A stretch of DNA of 25,485 nucleotides from DASRCB01 sp035653295. Its GTDB lineage: Bacteria; Acidobacteriota; Terriglobia; Bryobacterales; Bryobacteraceae. This document shows, in pieces, positions 13,918 through 22,683 of this stretch. The notes beneath the pieces are model-generated. The model searched no databases. It was not told the DNA's origin and saw only the letters and a program-made list of their open reading frames with translations. The stretch spans positions 1 to 25,485 of the forward strand of contig DASRCB010000056.1 in assembly GCA_035653295.1 (NCBI GenBank), given 5' to 3'. Within the stretch, counting starts at the first letter, position 1; each line of letters starts with the position of its first letter. The translations under genes were made by a program, and so were the position numbers.

Positions 13918-14526
13918 GTGGCTGCCGCGCTGAATGTGATCGATCGGGCCGAGACGGCGGCGCTGCTTCTGAATGGCGAACGGAAGCGGCTGCTCGAGGA
14001 ACTGGGCGAGCCGGAATCGGCGGCGGGGCTGGCGCGGCGGCTGGGGATGTCGCGGCAGATCGTCAATTACCACCTCAAGGAACTGGAGAAGGCGGGCTTG
14101 ATCCGGCTGGCGGAAGAACGGCGCAAGGGCAACTGCATCGAGCGCGTGATGGAGCGCGCGGCGGTGGCGTATGTCATCGATCCGGCGGTGCTGGGACCGC
14201 TGGATGCGGATCCGGCGGCGGTGGCGGACAAACTGTCGGCGGCATACCTGATGGCGGTCGCGGCGCGGTCGATTCGGGACGTTTCACGGCTGAGCCGTCA
14301 GGCGGCCGAGGCGCGGAAGATCCTGCCGACGCTCACGCTGGAGACGGAGGTCCGCTTCCGGAACGCCGGCGAGCGCGATGCGTTCGTGCGGGAGCTGACG
14401 GGGTGCATTGCGCACCTGGTGGAGAAGTATCACGCCGGCGCGGAACGGAGCGGGCGGAGTTTTCGATTCGTGACCACGGCCTATCCGGCCACAGGGGGAA
14501 AGGAGAAGCGGGATGAGCGCGGATGA
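13918..14526 (+). CDS. ArsR-type winged-helix regulator
   Basis: A 202-residue cytoplasmic regulator. An ArsR-like HTH occupies about residues 15-70 (ERKRLLEEL, then SAAGLARRLGMSRQIVNYHLKELEKAGLI here in parts, then the wing). The remaining 130 residues are helical and end in a domain with LTLETEVRFRNAGERDAF, longer than classical ArsR metal sensors. There is no metal-binding Cys motif. The GTG at 13918 was chosen because the promoter -10 ends at 13911, predicting a leaderless transcript; an in-frame TTG at 13897 would lie inside the promoter and a GTG at 13936 is a second option. Its last 14 nt overlap the SRPBCC gene. ArsR plus SRPBCC/AHSA1 is a common operon form, in which the regulator usually controls the pair. 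Confidence 0.85.
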   Translation: MAAALNVIDRAETAALLLNGERKRLLEELGEPESAAGLARRLGMSRQIVNYHLKELEKAGLIRLAEERRKGNCIERVMERAAVAYVIDPAVLGPLDADPAAVADKLSAAYLMAVAARSIRDVSRLSRQAAEARKILPTLTLETEVRFRNAGERDAFVRELTGCIAHLVEKYHAGAERSGRSFRFVTTAYPATGGKEKRDERG

Positions 14527-15238
14527 GAAGACGCGGCAGCACGAGACGGTGATGGAGTTGCCGGGCACGGTGGAGCAGGCCTGGGCAGCGATTACGGACA
14601 CCAGCCAGGTGCAGTCATGGTTTGCGCCGGAAGCGCGGGTGGACCTGCGTCCTGGCGGTGACTACTTCGTGTCGTGGGGGCCGGGGATGGAGGGCGCGGC
14701 GAAGATCGAGAGCATCGATGCACCGCGGCATTTGCGCGTGGTGACGGAACGGAGGCTGCGCGAGGGCGCGGAACCGGTGCGGGTGGCGATGGACTACTAC
14801 ATCGAACCGCGCGAGGGGGGCGGGACCGTGCTGCGGCTGGTCCATTCCGGGTTTTTGAACAGCGCGGAATGGGATGGGGAGTTCGAAGGCACGCGGCAGG
14901 GCTGGCCGATGATGTTCCGGATCCTGCGGTACGGGCTGGCGAAGCATCCCGGAGTCGGGGGGCGGCAGGCGTGGTTATATGTCTCGCGCGAGGCGCCGGC
15001 CGCGGAGGTGTGGAAGGAAGTGGTGCGGCTCGCGCCGGCGGATGCGGTGGAGTATTCGGTCGAGCTGAAGGAGTTCTTTGCGCGCTGGGATGAGATGGGC
15101 GATGGGCTGATCTATGCGGCGCTCGGCGGCGGCGGGGCGAAGACGGCCATCAGCTTCACCGTGGTTCTTTATGGAGATGCCGCGGGGCGGATTGGGGAAG
15201 CAGGGGAGCATTGGCGCGGCAGGCTGGTGCAAGCCTAA
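14513..15238 (+). CDS. SRPBCC/AHSA1 domain protein
   Basis: A 241-residue soluble protein with the START-like ligand-binding fold of the AHSA1/SRPBCC group. Signatures are VMELPGTVEQAWAAIT near the start, SWFAPEARVDLRPGGDYF, and RLVHSGFLNSAEWDGEF followed by a GWPMMFRIL helix. The second half (about 145-241) is an additional domain with no assigned role. Function in this group is rarely known; binding of a hydrophobic ligand is usual. AAAGGAG stands 8 nt before the ATG, and the gene overlaps the ArsR gene by 14 nt. The last codons (Val-Gln-Ala-stop) are encoded by REP-like copy 2: its loop reads TAA where the other copies have AAA, giving the stop codon. Confidence 0.87.
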   Translation: MSADEKTRQHETVMELPGTVEQAWAAITDTSQVQSWFAPEARVDLRPGGDYFVSWGPGMEGAAKIESIDAPRHLRVVTERRLREGAEPVRVAMDYYIEPREGGGTVLRLVHSGFLNSAEWDGEFEGTRQGWPMMFRILRYGLAKHPGVGGRQAWLYVSREAPAAEVWKEVVRLAPADAVEYSVELKEFFARWDEMGDGLIYAALGGGGAKTAISFTVVLYGDAAGRIGEAGEHWRGRLVQA

Positions 15239-15250
15239 GGCTCGCACTAC
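15226..15250 (-). repeat. REP-like element, copy 2
   Basis: Same form as copy 1 with GTAG head on the minus strand, and a further shared AAAA on the plus-strand right side. The only change in the palindrome is the loop, TAA instead of AAA. That TAA (15236-15238) is the stop codon of the SRPBCC gene. The element occupies nearly all of the gap before the convergent ADOP 2 stop. Confidence 0.75.
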
Positions 15251-15257
15251 AAAAAGC

Positions 15258-17696
15258 CTACTGATCGCGGAGCGTGGTCATGGGGTCGAGGCGGGCGGCG
15301 CGCATGGCCGGGATGGCGGCTGCGGTCAGGGAGATGATCAGAAGCAGCGCGCTGACGGCGATGAGTGTTGGCGGGTCGCTGGGGCGGACGCCGTAGAGCA
15401 TTCCGCCAAGCAGACTCGACAGGGCCGCTGACAGCGCGAGCCCCGTTATCAGGCCGGCGCCGGCGAGCGCGAGGCCGCGGCTCAGGACCAAACGCAGTAT
15501 GTCCGCGCGCTGCGCGCCGACGGCGACGCGCACGCCGATCTCACGGGCGCGCTGAGCCACCATATACGAGAGCACCGCGTAGAGACCGACGGCCGAGAGC
15601 AGCAGCGCGAGCGCGGCGAAGCTGGTGAGCAGCATGGTGCGGAAGCGCGGCTGGGCGGCGGACTGATAAACGGAATCGCGCATGGGGCCGGCATTATACA
15701 TGGCCGACTGGCTGTCCATTTGCGCAAGCTCGCGACGCACCGGCGCGATCAGCGACGCCGGGTCGGAGCCGGTGCGCACAAGCAGCGCGGGTGAAGTGAT
15801 GACCGCCTGGGCGAAGGGCAGGTAGTACTGCGCCTCGGCTTCGGTGGTCAGGCCGTGAACCTTGACGTCGCCGACGACACCGACAATTTCCCGCCAGGGA
15901 TGTTTCAGGATGCCATCGGCGAGTCCGGGCTGAACGCGTTTGCCGATCGGGTTCTCACCCGGGAAGAAGCGGCGAGCGAACTTCTGGTTGACGATCATCA
16001 CCGGGGCGCCGCGGGAATCATCGCGCACGGTAAATGCACGGCCGGCGAGGACGGGGATGCGCAGGGTGCGGAAGAATTCCGGGGTGACGATGGCGAGCTG
16101 TGTATAGGGTTCGTCTCCCGGCGTGACCGGACGGCCTTCAATCTGGAAATCGATGGTGAATTCATTGCCGGACAGCGGCAGCGGATATGAGGCGGCCACG
16201 GATTCGACTCCGGGCAGGGCGGAGACGCGGGACATGAGGTCGTCGTAGAAGCGGACGTGCTCGAGTTTCGGGTAGGCGGTGAAGGGGACGTCGAGCGCCG
16301 CAGTCATGACGTGGCGCGGGTCGAAGCCGGGGTCGGCGTCGAGCGTGCGCACGAGACTGCGGATGAGCAGCCCGGAGGCGGCCAGCAGGACGAGGCCAAG
16401 GGCGGTTTCGCCGATGACAAGCCAGTCGTGCAGGCGATGGCGCGCGGAGGCAATGCCGCGTGCCCCGTCGCGCAGGCCGGAGGCGGGGTCGACGCGCGAG
16501 ATGGACCATGCGGGCGCGAGTCCGAAGAGGATGCCGGTGAGCACCGAGACGACCAGCACGAAGGCCAGCACTGCCAGGTCGATGCTCACGTCGTGAACGC
16601 GGGGCAGGTCCTTCGGCACGAAGCGCAGGAGCATCGCCAGCAGCGCCTGGGCGAGGAGCACGCCGGCAAATCCGCCGCAGAGCGCGAGGGCCACTGCTTC
16701 GACGAGCAACTGTCGGACGATTTCGCGGCGGCTGGCGCCGAGCGCAGTGCGAACGGCGATTTCGGTGGAGCGGCGCGATGCACGGGCGAGCAGCAGGCCG
16801 GCCACATTGGCGCAGGAGATGAGGAGAAGAAGGGTCACGGCCGCGAACAGCATGCGCAGGGCAGGGCGGGTGTTGCCGGTCAGTTGCTCGAGTTCCGGTT
16901 TCACAAAGGCCGATGTGTAGGTCTTGTTCGTTTTCGGATACTGGGCGGCGATATTGCGCGCGATGACGACCAGGTCGGCGCGGGCGCGCTCGGGAGTAAC
17001 GGCCGGACGAAGGCGGCCGATGACAGAGACCATGTGAGCGCCGCGCTGCGGAACCATTTCATCGTCGTCGGCCATGGTGGTCCAGAGCGCGATTGGCGGA
17101 TTGGTTATGGGGAAGGCGAAATCCTGCGGCATGACCGCGACGACGGTATACGCGCGGCCGTCGAGCGTGATGGACTGGCCCACGATGGCGGGCGAGGCGC
17201 CGAACTCCGATTGCCAGAGGCTGTAGCTGAGGGCCGCGCGGTAATGGCCGGACTTGTCATCCTCGCTCTGAAACCCCGGGCCGAGGAGCGGCTTTACGCC
17301 GAGCACGCGCAGGAAGTTCGACGAGACCACGGCGGCGTTGAGGTGGCGGGCCTCGCCGTGTCCGCTGAGAACTTTGGCGTCGTCGCGACAGGAAGCCATG
17401 CCGGTGAAGGAGTGATTGCGGGCGCGCCAATCGAGGAAATCGGCGTAGCTGAAGCTGTCGGGAATGGCGGGGGCGGACGGACCCGCATCAGGCGGGAACG
17501 TGCCTTCACGGACCGACATCAGCCGGTCCGGTCCCGGGAACGGCAGAGGACGGAGCAGGACGGCGTTCACGAGGCTGAAGATGGCGGTGGTGGCGCCGAT
17601 GCCGAGCGCGAGGGTGAGGATGGTGGTAACGGCGAATCCCGGGGCGGCGCGCAACTGCCGAATCGCGAAGCGGAGGTCCTGCATCAGTTTACGCAT
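15258..17696 (-). CDS. ADOP family duplicated MacB/FtsX permease (ADOP 2)
   Basis: An 812-residue membrane permease with two MacB-type halves but no prefix domain: it opens directly at MQDLRFAIRQLRAAPGF and TM1 (ILTLALGIGATTAIFS). The first periplasmic domain runs to about 260, followed by an FtsX core with RSTEIAVRTALGASRREIVRQ. The second half ends in a core with REIGVRVAVGAQRADILR and a closing RAARLDPMTTLRDQ. It lacks the Cys pair of ADOP 1 and ADOP 4. No ATPase or PadR gene is adjacent, so partner and control are unknown. The start at 17696 has no strong ribosome site; an ATG four codons downstream is an alternative. It is divergent from DUF6526. Confidence 0.88.
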   Translation of the reverse strand: MRKLMQDLRFAIRQLRAAPGFAVTTILTLALGIGATTAIFSLVNAVLLRPLPFPGPDRLMSVREGTFPPDAGPSAPAIPDSFSYADFLDWRARNHSFTGMASCRDDAKVLSGHGEARHLNAAVVSSNFLRVLGVKPLLGPGFQSEDDKSGHYRAALSYSLWQSEFGASPAIVGQSITLDGRAYTVVAVMPQDFAFPITNPPIALWTTMADDDEMVPQRGAHMVSVIGRLRPAVTPERARADLVVIARNIAAQYPKTNKTYTSAFVKPELEQLTGNTRPALRMLFAAVTLLLLISCANVAGLLLARASRRSTEIAVRTALGASRREIVRQLLVEAVALALCGGFAGVLLAQALLAMLLRFVPKDLPRVHDVSIDLAVLAFVLVVSVLTGILFGLAPAWSISRVDPASGLRDGARGIASARHRLHDWLVIGETALGLVLLAASGLLIRSLVRTLDADPGFDPRHVMTAALDVPFTAYPKLEHVRFYDDLMSRVSALPGVESVAASYPLPLSGNEFTIDFQIEGRPVTPGDEPYTQLAIVTPEFFRTLRIPVLAGRAFTVRDDSRGAPVMIVNQKFARRFFPGENPIGKRVQPGLADGILKHPWREIVGVVGDVKVHGLTTEAEAQYYLPFAQAVITSPALLVRTGSDPASLIAPVRRELAQMDSQSAMYNAGPMRDSVYQSAAQPRFRTMLLTSFAALALLLSAVGLYAVLSYMVAQRAREIGVRVAVGAQRADILRLVLSRGLALAGAGLITGLALSAALSSLLGGMLYGVRPSDPPTLIAVSALLLIISLTAAAIPAMRAARLDPMTTLRDQ

Positions 17697-17850
17697 CGAG
17701 GGCTGCTGAAGGCACGCGTTCGCCCAGGCTCGGAATTGCCGATGTCGTTGAGAGCCGGACAGTTACCCGCAAGTCCGCTGCTCGGAGTTGTTCGCGTTCA
17801 CGAACGGCGTGTTCGAATTCGGACGCGCGGCGGGATGAAAGGAGATTCTC
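17697..17850. promoter_or_regulatory. Divergent intergenic region with inverted repeats
   Basis: Between ADOP 2 and the DUF6526 gene. GTTCG and CGAAC (17790-17805) are inverted with 6 nt between, and the 8-bp palindrome CGAATTCG is at 17814-17821. These may be operator sites. I find no convincing promoter boxes. Confidence 0.3.
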
Positions 17851-18285
17851 TTGAACGAACAGAATTACGCCAATCACACGCGGACGGTACCCCTGTTTCA
17901 TTACGTGCTGTTCGGGTTGCTGCTGCTGATCCTGATCGGCTCGGGGGTGAACATCTGGCGCGCGTGGGTGAACTCGCACGGGCGGACGAGCGCCGTGCTG
18001 ATTCTGTTGCTGGCGGTGTCGGTGATCATCACCGCCCTGTGCGCGCGCATGTTTGCGCTGCGGGCGCAGGACCGCGCCATTCGCGCGGAGGAGAATCTCC
18101 GGCACTATGTGCTGGTGGGCAGGCTGCTGGATCCGCGGCTGACGATCCAGCAGGTGATTGCGCTGCGGTTCGCATCGGACGAGGAGTTTCCGGCGCTGGC
18201 GCAAAAGGCGGCGGCGGAGGGTCTGGCGCCGGATGCGATCAAGCGCGCGGTGACCAGGTGGCGGGCGGACGAATGGCGGGTGTGA
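17851..18285 (+). CDS. DUF6526 family membrane protein
   Basis: A 144-residue protein opening MNEQNYANHTRTVPLFHY, the family hallmark, followed by two membrane spans (about 17-38 and 45-67). A cytoplasmic helical tail carries RAEENLRHYVLVGRLLDPRLT and ends in TRWRADEWRV. DUF6526 has no known biochemical role. The start is a TTG: AAAGGAG at 17838-17844 stands 6 nt before it, and the family N-terminus begins exactly there, so the start is well supported although no ATG or GTG is available. It is followed 154 nt later by the GH105 gene; cotranscription is uncertain because a hairpin lies between. Confidence 0.88.
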   Translation: MNEQNYANHTRTVPLFHYVLFGLLLLILIGSGVNIWRAWVNSHGRTSAVLILLLAVSVIITALCARMFALRAQDRAIRAEENLRHYVLVGRLLDPRLTIQQVIALRFASDEEFPALAQKAAAEGLAPDAIKRAVTRWRADEWRV

Positions 18286-18298
18286 AGACAGGGGTCAG

Positions 18299-18319
18299 GC
18301 GTCCGCGCATTGCGGGCGC
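18299..18319 (+). terminator. Candidate hairpin after DUF6526 gene
   Basis: GCGTCCGC (18299-18306) pairs with GCGGGCGC (18312-18319) with one T-G pair and a 5-nt loop, starting 13 nt after the stop. No T-run follows, so termination is uncertain. Confidence 0.3.
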
Positions 18320-18439
18320 TGATCGATAAATCGCTGGTTCGGGCAGAAATGGTCCATTGGGCTGGACTTCTCGCCTGAGGCGCGGGGTCATTTCCGCGCG
18401 CATTACCGCAGAATATTAGAAAACATCACTGCGGCGAGC

Positions 18440-19633
18440 ATGCGGGCGTTTGCGCTCGCGCGCCGGAAGCGAGAGCTACACGTGTCCTTTTATCGATATA
18501 TCGGCTTGCCCGCGCTCATGGCGGGCGCGCTGGCGGGCGGTTCCGTTGGGTTGACGCAGCGGGGAGACATTCTCGCGCTGATGAAAAAGGCGAACGCGTG
18601 GCAGGTGGCGCATCCGATCGTGCGCGTCGAGGACGCGCCCGGCGGCGTGGGCGGGGATCGCAACTGGGAAAGGGCCACGTGGTACACGGGCGTGATGGCG
18701 GCGTGGCAGGCTACCGGCGATCAGGGCTTCTACGATCAGGCGCTGGCATGGGGCCGGCATCATCAATGGCAGGTCGGAACCGAGCAGAACAACGGGGCGA
18801 ATCGCCTGTTTTGTGTCGAAACATGGGCGCAGCTGTATTTCGCGACGAAAGACCGGGCGATGATCGAGCCGGCGATCCGCTGGCTGGATACGAAGGCGTC
18901 CAATACTCCGGCCGGCGCGCGGCGGTGGTACATCACGGGTCCGGACAGAGACGATCCGGCGGCCCTGCGGTCGAAGGAAGAGGGCGTCCGGGTGTATGTG
19001 GACTCGCTTTATGGCGCCTCTGCGCTGGCGATGCTGGCGAAGGCGACGGGCGACCGCAAATACCTGGAAATCATGCACGCGTTTTTCGAGGATGTCACCG
19101 CGGAACTGTTCGACCGCGACGCCGGGCTGTACTATCGCGACGGCCGCTTCCGGGGGAGGAGGACGGCTCAGGGGCGGAAAATTCTGTGGTCGCGCGGGAA
19201 CGGCTGGGCTTTTGCCGGAATTGCGCGAATTCTCGAGTATTTACCGGAGAGCGATCCGAAGCGAGGGGAATATATCGGTATTTATAAGAGGATGGCTGCC
19301 GAACTAGTCAGGCGGCAGCGCGCCGACGGGCTGTGGAGTCCCAATCTGGACGACCCGCGGGACATCGATCTGCCGGAGACCAGCGGGACGGGGTTCTTCA
19401 CTTACGGCATGGCGTGGGGGATCAACCATGGTGTGCTGAGCCGCGATGCGTACCTCCCGGTGGTGGACCGAGCGTGGGCGGGACTGGCCGCCAATGTCAG
19501 CCCGGAGGGGAAGGTGTTGTGGGGGCAGGTGGTGGATAACCAGCCGCATCGGCTGGAGCGTGAGGACACGCACGAGTATGTGACGGGGACGTTCCTGCTG
19601 GCGGGCAGCGAGGTTTATAAGCTGGCCCGGTGA
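18440..19633 (+). CDS. GH105-type unsaturated glucuronyl/galacturonyl hydrolase
   Basis: A 397-residue glycoside hydrolase of the GH88/GH105 group ((alpha/alpha)6 barrel), which removes unsaturated uronic acid residues released by polysaccharide lyases, for example from rhamnogalacturonan. Residues about 16-40 are a signal peptide (IGLPALMAGALAGGSVG). The catalytic Asp is expected at Asp188 in VRVYVDSLYGAS. Family motifs are ILWSRGNGWAFAGIARILEYLP (250-271, in parts), LPETSGTGFFTYGMAWGI and TGTFLLAGSEVYKLAR at the end. The usual DxLFM of the family reads DSLYG here. A GTG at 18482 would give a shorter, more typical signal peptide and may be the true start. It stands alone, without polysaccharide lyases or transporters nearby. 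Confidence 0.85.
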   Translation: MRAFALARRKRELHVSFYRYIGLPALMAGALAGGSVGLTQRGDILALMKKANAWQVAHPIVRVEDAPGGVGGDRNWERATWYTGVMAAWQATGDQGFYDQALAWGRHHQWQVGTEQNNGANRLFCVETWAQLYFATKDRAMIEPAIRWLDTKASNTPAGARRWYITGPDRDDPAALRSKEEGVRVYVDSLYGASALAMLAKATGDRKYLEIMHAFFEDVTAELFDRDAGLYYRDGRFRGRRTAQGRKILWSRGNGWAFAGIARILEYLPESDPKRGEYIGIYKRMAAELVRRQRADGLWSPNLDDPRDIDLPETSGTGFFTYGMAWGINHGVLSRDAYLPVVDRAWAGLAANVSPEGKVLWGQVVDNQPHRLEREDTHEYVTGTFLLAGSEVYKLAR

Positions 19634-19648
19634 GCGCGGCGTGGACCC

Positions 19649-22297
19649 TCATTCGCTGCGCAGGGCGACCTGCGGGTCGATGAGCGCGGCGCGGCGGCCG
19701 GGGATCCAGCAGGCCGCGATGCCGGCGCATAAGAGCATGGCTGCGGCGGCAAGGTAGGTGGGCGCGTCGGTCGGGGTCACCTCGAACAGGAGCGCCTTCA
19801 GGAAGCGGGTCAGGGCGAGGGAGCCAGCCGCGCCGGCGAGCAGGCCGATCAGCACCAGGGTCATGCCTTCGCGCATGACGATACCAACGATGTCGCGCGG
19901 CTTCGCTCCCACAGCGATGCGGATGCCGATTTCGCGGGTGCGCTGCCGAACCCAGAGGGCCAGCATGTAAGCGACTCCGGCGATGGCGATGATAAAGGCA
20001 AGCACGGCGAAGCCGCCGACCAGGCGCACGGTGTTGCGCGGTTCGGAGACCGACTCCTGCCGCGCCTGCTCGAGGGTCTGCATGTATGGAATGGCGGTCT
20101 CCGGATCGAGGTCGACGATGGCGCGGCGGATCTGCGACGCGGTGGTCTGCGGATCGGCGGCGGTTCGAACCACGACCGCGCCGAGGGCGGTGGCCTGAGT
20201 CAGAGGCCGGTAGAACTGATCGGATGGGTTCTGCGCCGGCCCGCGCTCCTTCACGTCGCCGACGACGCCCACAACGGTGATCCACGTTTTGCCATTGTCG
20301 AAGGACACGCGGCGGCCGATCGGATCGGCGGCGCCCCAGCGGCGGCGGGCGAGCGAATGGCTGACAATGGCCACCGGCAGGCTGTCGGCTTTATCGGAAT
20401 CGGTGAACGGGCGGCCCTCGAGCAAAGGAATACCGAGGCTGCGGAAGTAATCGGGCGTGGCGGCGCGCATGTCATTGATGGGGGCCGATTCGGCCGCGCT
20501 GCGGCTTTCGCCCTCGATCTCAAAGCGGCTGGTCCAGCCGCCGCCGAGCGATGAGTCGGGGTCGAGCGGGAAGCTGGAGGAGACCGCGGCCGAGAGTACG
20601 CCGGGTTCGGCTCGCAGACGGGCGAGGAGGCGATCGGCGAAAGAGAGCGCCTGCTGGGGATGGCCGCCGTAGCGGGACCAGTTCAGGTCAAAATCGGCGA
20701 CCACGACACGCTGCGCGACGTAGCCTGGATCCACGCTTTGCAGCCGGATAAAGCTGTGCACCATGAGACCGGCGCCGATCAGCAGCACGGTGGAGAAGGC
20801 GACCTGGGCGGCGATGAGCGCGTTACGGGCAAAGCTGCGGCCGGTTTCGCGATTGCTGTTGCGCTTCAGCCCGGAGGCGACTTCGTGACGCGACCAGAGG
20901 GCGGCGGCTGACCCGAAGATGACGGTGGTGGCGGTGGCGCAGAGAATGGCGAAGCCGAGCACCCAGCCATCGATGCCGATCTCTCGCGCGCGAGGCGTGA
21001 GCGGAGTCGCAAACTGAGTGAGCAGGCGGAGGCTGCCGGCGGCCATCAGCACGCCGAGCGCAGCGGCGGCCAGGGCCATCATCAGGCTCTCGGTGAGCAA
21101 CTGCCGCAGCACGCGCCCGGCGCCGGCGCCGATGGCCGTGCGCACCAGGAGTTCCTGTTCGCGGCGCGCCATGCGGGCGAGGATCAGGTTGGCGACGTTG
21201 GCGCAGGCGATGAGCAGGACGAACGCGGCGGCGCCGAGAAGCAGGAGCAGCAGGGGGCGCGCCCGGGTGGTGAGCTGGTCGCGCAGCGAGAACGCGTCGG
21301 CGCGGTAACCGACGCCGGCGGGATAGGACTTCGGATACTCGCGCCCGAGCTGGTTGGCGATGCCGGCCACGTCGGTGTGGCAGCGGGTCAGTGTAGCGCC
21401 GTCCTTCAGCCGGGCGAAAACGCTCATCATGCGCGCGTCACGATTGTCAATCATGGCCGGCGAAGATCGATAGGGGCACGCGGAGGTGGGCATGTACACG
21501 TCGTTTTCGTTGGGGTACTGGGGGAAGGGTGGCAGGACGCCGACAACGGTGTGCGGGCGGTCGTTCATGCGCCACACGCGGCCAATGATGTTGGGATCAC
21601 CGGCGGTGTGCTGCTTCCAGAATTCGTAGCTGAGCACCAGCACGGCAGGAGCGCCGGGCCGATCGTCGTCGCTGCGGAAGGTGCGGCCCATGAGTGGATG
21701 AACGCCGAAGAGGCTGAAGAAATCCGCGGAAACGACGCCGGCGCGGACACGGCGAGCCTCGCTCCCACCGAAAAGGGTGAAGACCATGCTGTGGTACTCG
21801 GCGAGCTGGCTGAGGGAATGATTGCGCTGGCGGAAGTCGTCGATTTCGCGCACCGAGAAGGCGAGGTCGCCCACGGCGGCTTTGGGCGCGCTTTGGCGCA
21901 GCACGACGAGGCGGTCGCCCTGAACGAAGGGGAGCGGCTTCAGCAGGACGGAGTTGACGACGCTGAAGATGGAGGTGTTGACGCCGATGCCGAGGCCGAG
22001 GATGAGGATGGCTCCGACGGTGTAGGCGAGATTGCGGCGCATCATGCGCGCGGCGAAACGGATATCGGTGGCCAGAACGCTGAGATGCTCGCGCGGGGCC
22101 ATGCGGAAGACATCCGCAATTCCGGCGAACCACATGCGGGCGAGCGCGGCGATGCCGCTTTCCGGGCGCGTGTCGGCGCGCTGCTGGCGGAAGACCTCCT
22201 CCATTTCATCGCCGAACTCGCTGCGGAAATCGAAGGGGAGCACGCGCAGGATGGCGCGATAGATTCGGTCGGATCGGGTTCCCTGGACTTCGGACAT
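19649..22297 (-). CDS. ADOP family duplicated MacB/FtsX permease (ADOP 3)
   Basis: An 882-residue permease. Residues about 10-75 form an N-terminal prefix of a different type from ADOP 1 (RIYRAILRVLPFDFRSEFGDE), with a short hydrophobic helix. Then come TM1 (about 89-115, ILGLGIGVNTSIFSVV), the first periplasmic domain, an FtsX core with REQELLVRTAIGAGAGRVLRQ, the second periplasmic domain, and a last core with REIGIRIAVGAKPRDIVG. It ends GRRAALIDPQVALRSE. AAGGAG at 22304-22309 stands 6 nt before the ATG and overlaps the PadR 2 stop codon, so translation is coupled to PadR 2. It has no linked ATPase; substrate is unknown. Confidence 0.9.
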   Translation of the reverse strand: MSEVQGTRSDRIYRAILRVLPFDFRSEFGDEMEEVFRQQRADTRPESGIAALARMWFAGIADVFRMAPREHLSVLATDIRFAARMMRRNLAYTVGAILILGLGIGVNTSIFSVVNSVLLKPLPFVQGDRLVVLRQSAPKAAVGDLAFSVREIDDFRQRNHSLSQLAEYHSMVFTLFGGSEARRVRAGVVSADFFSLFGVHPLMGRTFRSDDDRPGAPAVLVLSYEFWKQHTAGDPNIIGRVWRMNDRPHTVVGVLPPFPQYPNENDVYMPTSACPYRSSPAMIDNRDARMMSVFARLKDGATLTRCHTDVAGIANQLGREYPKSYPAGVGYRADAFSLRDQLTTRARPLLLLLLGAAAFVLLIACANVANLILARMARREQELLVRTAIGAGAGRVLRQLLTESLMMALAAAALGVLMAAGSLRLLTQFATPLTPRAREIGIDGWVLGFAILCATATTVIFGSAAALWSRHEVASGLKRNSNRETGRSFARNALIAAQVAFSTVLLIGAGLMVHSFIRLQSVDPGYVAQRVVVADFDLNWSRYGGHPQQALSFADRLLARLRAEPGVLSAAVSSSFPLDPDSSLGGGWTSRFEIEGESRSAAESAPINDMRAATPDYFRSLGIPLLEGRPFTDSDKADSLPVAIVSHSLARRRWGAADPIGRRVSFDNGKTWITVVGVVGDVKERGPAQNPSDQFYRPLTQATALGAVVVRTAADPQTTASQIRRAIVDLDPETAIPYMQTLEQARQESVSEPRNTVRLVGGFAVLAFIIAIAGVAYMLALWVRQRTREIGIRIAVGAKPRDIVGIVMREGMTLVLIGLLAGAAGSLALTRFLKALLFEVTPTDAPTYLAAAAMLLCAGIAACWIPGRRAALIDPQVALRSE

Positions 22298-22307
22298 CGG
22301 CGGCTCC

Positions 22308-22652
22308 TTATGTGGTGCGGAATGCCTTCATGGCGCGGCGCGCGCGGGAGAGCGTTTTTTCCATGCGAGCGGTCTCTGCCACGGCGGCTTCACGGCCCGC
22401 GGCGGTGAGGCGGTAGTATCGGCGGCGCGGGTCGTCCTGTTCGGCGGGAGGGCGGTGGCGAACCTCAGTGATGTAGCCGTCGATGAGCAGGCGCTTGATC
22501 ATGGCGTAGAGCGCGCCGGCTCCGAGGCGGACCTCACCGCCGGTCTGCTCGGCCACATCGCGCAGGATGGCGTAGCCGTGCTTGTCGCCATCGGCCAGCG
22601 ACAGCAGGACGTGGAACGTTGCGGTGGTCAGAGGGGCTGGTGCGTCGGACAT
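22308..22652 (-). CDS. PadR family transcriptional regulator (PadR 2)
   Basis: A 114-residue winged-helix repressor. The PadR pattern is seen as TTATFHVLLSLADGDKHGYA, then LGAGALYAMIKRLLIDGYI (recognition helix), the wing DDPRRRYYRLTAAGREA, and a terminal dimerisation helix. It differs clearly from PadR 1 in sequence. It is upstream of and coupled to ADOP 3. The promoter (22698-22727) carries three TATAG motifs at a 15-nt step, probably its own operator. A 10-bp palindrome GAGGATCCTC (22656-22665) covers the leader just before the start, and its GAGG is the likely ribosome site. Confidence 0.92.
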   Translation of the reverse strand: MSDAPAPLTTATFHVLLSLADGDKHGYAILRDVAEQTGGEVRLGAGALYAMIKRLLIDGYITEVRHRPPAEQDDPRRRYYRLTAAGREAAVAETARMEKTLSRARRAMKAFRTT

Positions 22653-22683
22653 TCGGAGGATCCTCTCGATATAACGACTGAAT

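Noticed and set aside
15226..15250. REP-like hairpins as intrinsic terminators
   Set aside because: No U-run follows the stem on either strand in any of the three copies; copies 1 and 3 lie upstream of genes.
17805..17825. tRNA T-loop-like GTTCGAATTC
   Set aside because: The flanking bases do not pair as a T-arm, and no acceptor, D-arm or anticodon arm is present.
16257..18329. A 690-codon plus-strand open frame
   Set aside because: It is antisense to ADOP 2 and also overlaps the DUF6526 gene; its composition (Gly, Glu, Arg, His-rich, no domains) is typical of a shadow frame in GC-rich DNA.
21377..22408. Long plus-strand frame opposite ADOP 3 and PadR 2
   Set aside because: Shadow of two well-supported minus-strand genes; no family features. 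The same applies to 24468-25457 opposite ADOP 4 and 6436-7380 opposite ADOP 1.
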